From Afifellaceae bacterium (GTDB lineage: Bacteria > Pseudomonadota > Alphaproteobacteria > Rhizobiales > Afifellaceae): DNA of 64,000 bases. A program made the position numbers and the translations under genes. The stretch spans positions 62,001 through 126,000 of the forward strand of contig JANQKG010000011.1 in assembly GCA_028281235.1 (NCBI GenBank), given 5' to 3'. Of the stretch, positions 60,470-64,000 are shown piece by piece. Each line of letters begins with the position of its first letter. Position 1 is the stretch's first letter. The notes under the pieces were generated by a model. It saw only the letters and a list, made by a program, of their open reading frames with translations, was not told the origin of the DNA and did not search any database.

Positions 60470-61636
60470 ATGTCCGCTGAGAGTTCCGCACCACGACTGC
60501 ACGATCTGGACCACCTACGCGCCGCACTGGTCATCCTTGTGGTGCTGCATCACATCGCGCTCATCTACGGGGCCGCCGCGCCGTTCTATTATCAGGAGCC
60601 ACCCTTCGACGACCCTGTCGCATTCATGGTTCTGGCGGTCTTTGTGCTTCTGAATCAGTCCTGGTTCATGGGCGCGCTTTTCCTGTTGGCGGGCTATTTC
60701 ACGCCTGCATCGTTCGACCGCAAGGGGCCGGCGCAGTTTCTCAAGGGCCGTCTCGTCCGCCTCGGTATACCGATTCTGGTGGGTATCTTTTTTCTGGAGC
60801 CGATCGCGCGGCTCGGCATCTTCCTCATGCCGGCGCGCCTGACCGGGATAACGGGGCCGCCCGATTGGTCGACCTATCCGCAATTGCTGGGCCTTGGTCC
60901 GCTGTGGTTCGTCGCGATGCTGTTGGCTTTCGATTTCGGCTACGCCGCTTGGCGGGCTGCGACGAAGGCACCATCGCGGGCCGCGCGCGACAGCACGCGT
61001 TCCAGCCTCATCTCGGTCTGCGCCTTTGTTCTGGCGCTGGCAGCGGCGAGCTATCTCCTGCGGATCGCGGTTCCGTTGGGAGAGGAGGTGCGCCTGATCG
61101 TGCCGTTCCTGAACTTCCCGACGATCGCCTACCTCCCGCAATATCTGAGCTTCTTCGTTCTCGGCATCGCAGCCTATCGGTTCAATTGGCTCCACGACCT
61201 GTCCCCGGCGGTTGGACTGGCGGGCCTCGCGGCCGCCTTGGCCGCAGCGGTGCTTTTGCTTCCGCTCGCGCTGAGCGGTGAGTTCCTGAATCTGGCGTTC
61301 GCCGAGAATGGAGGCTTCACCGGCCGCGGGCATTGGCAGTCGGCAATCTATGCGTTTTGGGATTCAACAACGGCCGTCGGCCTGTCGCTTGGCGCAATCG
61401 TGCTCTTCCGGCGCTTCTTCGATCAAGGCGGGCGGCTCGGCGCGTTCCTGTCGCAGCATAGCTACGCGGTCTACGTCATCCACGCGCCGATCCTGGTGTT
61501 CGGCGCTTATGCCATGCGCTCCGTCGAGCTGCCGGCGCTGGCAAAATTCGTCCTTGCGGCAATCGTGCTGACGCCGCTCTGCTTTGCGGCCGCGTTCGTT
61601 GTCCGGAAGCTGCCCTTCGCAAAGCGCGTTCTTTGA
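60470..61636 (+). CDS. Membrane acyltransferase, acyltransferase-3 family (OpgC-like)
   Basis: 388-residue integral membrane protein with about ten hydrophobic segments. The N-terminal RLHDLDHLRAALVILVVLHHIALIYG contains the conserved His pair of acyltransferase-3 proteins. A FLAGYFTP-like block (LLAGYFTPASF) and RLGIPILVG follow. Such enzymes transfer acetyl or succinyl groups to surface glycans. The substrate is unknown. GAGCGC-type ribosome site is weak. Convergent with the transporter gene. Confidence 0.87.
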   Translation: MSAESSAPRLHDLDHLRAALVILVVLHHIALIYGAAAPFYYQEPPFDDPVAFMVLAVFVLLNQSWFMGALFLLAGYFTPASFDRKGPAQFLKGRLVRLGIPILVGIFFLEPIARLGIFLMPARLTGITGPPDWSTYPQLLGLGPLWFVAMLLAFDFGYAAWRAATKAPSRAARDSTRSSLISVCAFVLALAAASYLLRIAVPLGEEVRLIVPFLNFPTIAYLPQYLSFFVLGIAAYRFNWLHDLSPAVGLAGLAAALAAAVLLLPLALSGEFLNLAFAENGGFTGRGHWQSAIYAFWDSTTAVGLSLGAIVLFRRFFDQGGRLGAFLSQHSYAVYVIHAPILVFGAYAMRSVELPALAKFVLAAIVLTPLCFAAAFVVRKLPFAKRVL

Positions 61637-61643
61637 CGGCCTC

Positions 61644-63449
61644 TCAGCCCGTGAACGGGAAGATCAGCGCAATCAGCGGCGTTCCGATCACCACGACGAG
61701 GATGGAGAGTGGCAGGCCGAGCCGCCAATAATCGCTGAACCGATAGCCGCCGGGGCCCATCACCAGCGTATTCGATTGATGGCCGATGGGCGTGAGGAAA
61801 TCCGACGCCGCACCGAGCGCCACGGCCATCAGGAACGGGTCGGGATTGTAGCCGAGGCCATTGGCGAATTGCGCGGCGATCGGCGCCATGACGAGCACCG
61901 TCGCCGCATTGTTGAGGAAGGGCGTGACCGCCATGCCGGCAATCAGGATGAGCGCCAGCGCGCCGTGCGGCGGCAGTGCGGAGCCAGCGGCGGAGAGCCA
62001 CATGGCGATCAGATCCGTGGCGCCGGTCGATTGCATGGCGGCGCTGATCGGGATGAGCGAGCCGATCAGGATGAGAAGCGGCCAGTCCATCACGTCATAG
62101 GCTTGGCGCAGGCTGATCGACTTCAAGACCACCAGAAGCACGGCCGCGCCGAAGAACCCGAAGGCCACCGGCACGATCTGCGTCGCGACCAGACCCATCG
62201 CCGCCGCCAGCACCAGGATCGGCAGATAGCGCCGGCGGTCCTGGCCGAGCCGGATGTCGCGCTCCGCCAGCGGCAGGCACCGCAACTCGCCGAGCGCTTC
62301 CGGCATCTGCTTGAGATTGCCCTGCAGCACGATCACGTCGCCGGCCTGGAAGCGGATGGTGCGCAGGCGTCGCGTCAGGCGCTGGCCGCTGCGGCTGACG
62401 GCGAGCACGCCAACTTGGTAGCGCTCCGCAAGCTGCGCCTGTCCGGGCGTGCGCTCCACCAGCGGCGAGCCGGCCATGACCACCGCCTCCATGACGCCGA
62501 AATCGTCGCCGGCGCCGGCGGCTGCCGCTCCGGGCTCCGGCTCCGTCGCGTCATCACTGTCGCTGCCGGCGAGCTTCAGCTTGGCCTGCGCCACGATCTG
62601 CTCCAAAGCAGAGGACTCGCCTTCAAGAAGCAGCGTGTCGCCCGCCTCCAACGTCCAGCTCGGCGACGGTGTCACGCGGCGAAAACGCTCGCGAATGATG
62701 GTGACGACCTGCACCTCGCCCTCGCCGATCTCTTCCAGATCGGCCACGCTCTTTCCGACATAGGGCGAATCGTCCGTCAAAAGCGCCTCGGTCGTGTAGG
62801 AGTGGATGCTGAAGGCCGCATCGACGGAGGCCGCACCTTTGCGATCGCCCGGCAGCAAACGGTAGCCGAAGGTGAGAAACACAACGCCGGCAGCGGCTAT
62901 GCAGAAGCCGACAGGCGTGAAATCGAACATGCGGAACGGCGCGCCGAGCAAGTCCTCGCGCATCTGCGAGACAATGACGTTGGGCGACGTGCCGACGAGC
63001 GTCATCGTGCCGCCCATCAGCGAGCCGAAGGCCATCGGCATGAGCAGAAAAGAGGGAGACGTGTTGGTGCGCCGCGCGAGCTGAAACGCGACCGGCATCA
63101 ACATGGCGAGTGCGCCGATATTCTTGACGAAGGCCGCCATCAGCGTCACCGCGGTGACGAGCACAAAGATCACCGCGCGCGGCGAGGTGAGGTAGGGGCC
63201 GAGCTGGCGCAGCACCTGCTCCACGATGCCGGAACGCGCCACCGCCGAGCTGACCAGAAGCGCCGACGCGACGATGATGACGATGTCGTCGCTGTAGCCG
63301 AAGAAGGCCTCTTTGGCGGGGACGATCCCGACCACGACCGACACGGCGAGCGCGCAGAGCGCCACCAAATCGTAGCGATATCGACCCCACACGAAGAAGC
63401 CCATCATGCCGAGGATGACGGCAAAGGCGAGACCTTGCTGCGGCGTCAT
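61644..63449 (-). CDS. SLC13/DASS-family transporter with two TrkA-C (RCK) domains
   Basis: 601-residue inner-membrane protein. Membrane segments in the N-terminal third (with TLVGTSPNVIVSQ) and C-terminal third (with PFLNNAATVLVMAPIA, and GHQSNTLVMGPGGY) are the two repeats of a DASS carrier, including serine-asparagine-threonine cation motifs. Between them, at about 210-390, are two TrkA-C domains (VGKSVADLEEIGEGEVQVVTII and QLAERYQVGVLAVSR). Anion substrates such as sulfate or dicarboxylates are usual. Only 18 bases separate it from the CBS protein gene upstream. Confidence 0.9.
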   Translation of the reverse strand: MTPQQGLAFAVILGMMGFFVWGRYRYDLVALCALAVSVVVGIVPAKEAFFGYSDDIVIIVASALLVSSAVARSGIVEQVLRQLGPYLTSPRAVIFVLVTAVTLMAAFVKNIGALAMLMPVAFQLARRTNTSPSFLLMPMAFGSLMGGTMTLVGTSPNVIVSQMREDLLGAPFRMFDFTPVGFCIAAAGVVFLTFGYRLLPGDRKGAASVDAAFSIHSYTTEALLTDDSPYVGKSVADLEEIGEGEVQVVTIIRERFRRVTPSPSWTLEAGDTLLLEGESSALEQIVAQAKLKLAGSDSDDATEPEPGAAAAGAGDDFGVMEAVVMAGSPLVERTPGQAQLAERYQVGVLAVSRSGQRLTRRLRTIRFQAGDVIVLQGNLKQMPEALGELRCLPLAERDIRLGQDRRRYLPILVLAAAMGLVATQIVPVAFGFFGAAVLLVVLKSISLRQAYDVMDWPLLILIGSLIPISAAMQSTGATDLIAMWLSAAGSALPPHGALALILIAGMAVTPFLNNAATVLVMAPIAAQFANGLGYNPDPFLMAVALGAASDFLTPIGHQSNTLVMGPGGYRFSDYWRLGLPLSILVVVIGTPLIALIFPFTG

Positions 63450-63467
63450 GGGAATGGTCCGCCGAGA

Positions 63468-63986
63468 TCAGCCGCGCTTGTCGGCGGCATCGGCAGTCTT
63501 TCCTTCACTCTTTGAGTCGGTCGCGGCCGGATCGCGTGCGTCGTCCTTGTCGGGCGCTTCACGGCTGCGATGCGGCTCCGACAGCGTGCGGATTGCTTCT
63601 TGCAGCTGCTCCGGTCCGGTGATGCCCTTTGCCAGATCGCTCAAGGTCACGATGCCGACGACCTTGCCGGCCCCGTCGAGCACCGGCATGCGGCGGATCT
63701 GATGCTCGCGCATCTGAGCCACAACCGCCTCGATCGCATCGTCATCGCGGCAAGTGTAAAGCGCCTTCGACATGACATCTTGAACGATCGTCTCAGCCGG
63801 ATGACGGCCTTCGACCACGACGCGCAAAATGACGTCGCGGTCGGTGAGCACGCCGACCAGCGCACGCTCGTCGCCCACCAACACGGCGCCGACGTCGAAC
63901 TCCGCCATCTGCGTCGCGGCTTCCTGCACCGTCGCCGTAGGAGCGACCGCATCAACGCCGCGCGTCATCACCTCAGCCACTCTCAT
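63468..63986 (-). CDS. CBS-domain protein
   Basis: 172-residue soluble protein with two CBS domains (about 1-55, MTRGVDAVAPTATVQEAATQM; about 70-125, DVMSKALYTCRDDDAIEAVV with RRMPVLDGAGKVVGIVTL), a pair that binds adenosyl ligands. The C-terminal 40 residues are polar and low complexity. Its gene precedes the DASS transporter gene, so it may sense energy state for that transporter or act broadly. The right window edge lies 14 bases upstream of its start. Confidence 0.9.
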   Translation of the reverse strand: MRVAEVMTRGVDAVAPTATVQEAATQMAEFDVGAVLVGDERALVGVLTDRDVILRVVVEGRHPAETIVQDVMSKALYTCRDDDAIEAVVAQMREHQIRRMPVLDGAGKVVGIVTLSDLAKGITGPEQLQEAIRTLSEPHRSREAPDKDDARDPAATDSKSEGKTADAADKRG

Positions 63987-64000
63987 TGGATTTCCGCACC

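Overview
The window is a contiguous, gene-dense, high-GC chromosomal segment with no rRNA, tRNA, transposase, phage or CRISPR sequence that I could recognise. Several signs point to an alphaproteobacterium of the Hyphomicrobiales (Rhizobiales). There are many intergenic mosaic palindromes of RIME type. The neighbourhoods tlyA / dxs / xseB / histone-deacetylase-like and dnaJ-like / RT0821-type lipoprotein / pdxH are typical of that order. A consensus CtrA-box and an FNR/FixK-type box are present. The genus cannot be fixed from the sequence alone.

Layout. 1-2965: the end of a YnjBCD-like ABC importer operon. 3021-3723: a toxin-antitoxin pair with its own promoter and operator-like palindrome. 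3781-6677: GH15 glucoamylase/trehalase-like enzyme and glucokinase, downstream of (and probably read with) a BMP-type nucleoside ABC importer (6710-11918). Divergent from it, 12091-17341 encodes a CAP lipoprotein, cytidine deaminase, purine nucleoside phosphorylase, thymidine phosphorylase, phosphopentomutase and uracil phosphoribosyltransferase. Importer and enzymes together form a nucleoside uptake and salvage unit. 17495-25995: methyltransferase, TlyA, Sco, Dxs, XseB, HDAC-like, a probable RquA (rhodoquinone synthesis) and a Coq10/RatA-like protein. 26367-41000: diguanylate cyclase, Sua5, acyl-CoA dehydrogenase, SDR, AroE-like, Pat-like acetyltransferase, DnaJ-like, PdxH and two sugar-type oxidoreductase/isomerase genes. 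47442-63986: gamma-glutamyltransferase, GlcNAc-type kinase, AMP nucleosidase, an inositol catabolic group (iolG-like, iolC, iolB), SDR, orphan solute-binding protein, ribokinase, acyltransferase, DASS transporter and CBS protein.

The most interesting region is 41225-47156. It carries a DSF-type (diffusible signal factor) quorum-sensing locus. A REC-PAS-GGDEF-EAL protein is translationally coupled to an RpfC-like hybrid kinase, and a convergent RpfF-like DSF synthase overlaps the kinase gene by 59 bp at the 3' ends. The usual HD-GYP regulator RpfG is absent, and a dual GGDEF/EAL response regulator sits in its place. A perfect TTAA-N7-TTAAC CtrA motif lies upstream of the kinase operon and a one-mismatch version lies upstream of rpfF. 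This suggests cell-cycle control of cell-cell signalling and c-di-GMP.

A second point is the probable rquA with an FNR/FixK-type box (TTGAC-N4-ATCAA on the + strand) just upstream, beside a Coq10-like quinone-binding gene. This suggests oxygen-regulated rhodoquinone synthesis. A third is a dispersed intergenic repeat that lies inside the tlyA reading frame and adds about 50 residues to the enzyme. At least six families of dispersed palindromic repeats occupy most of the longer intergenic gaps.
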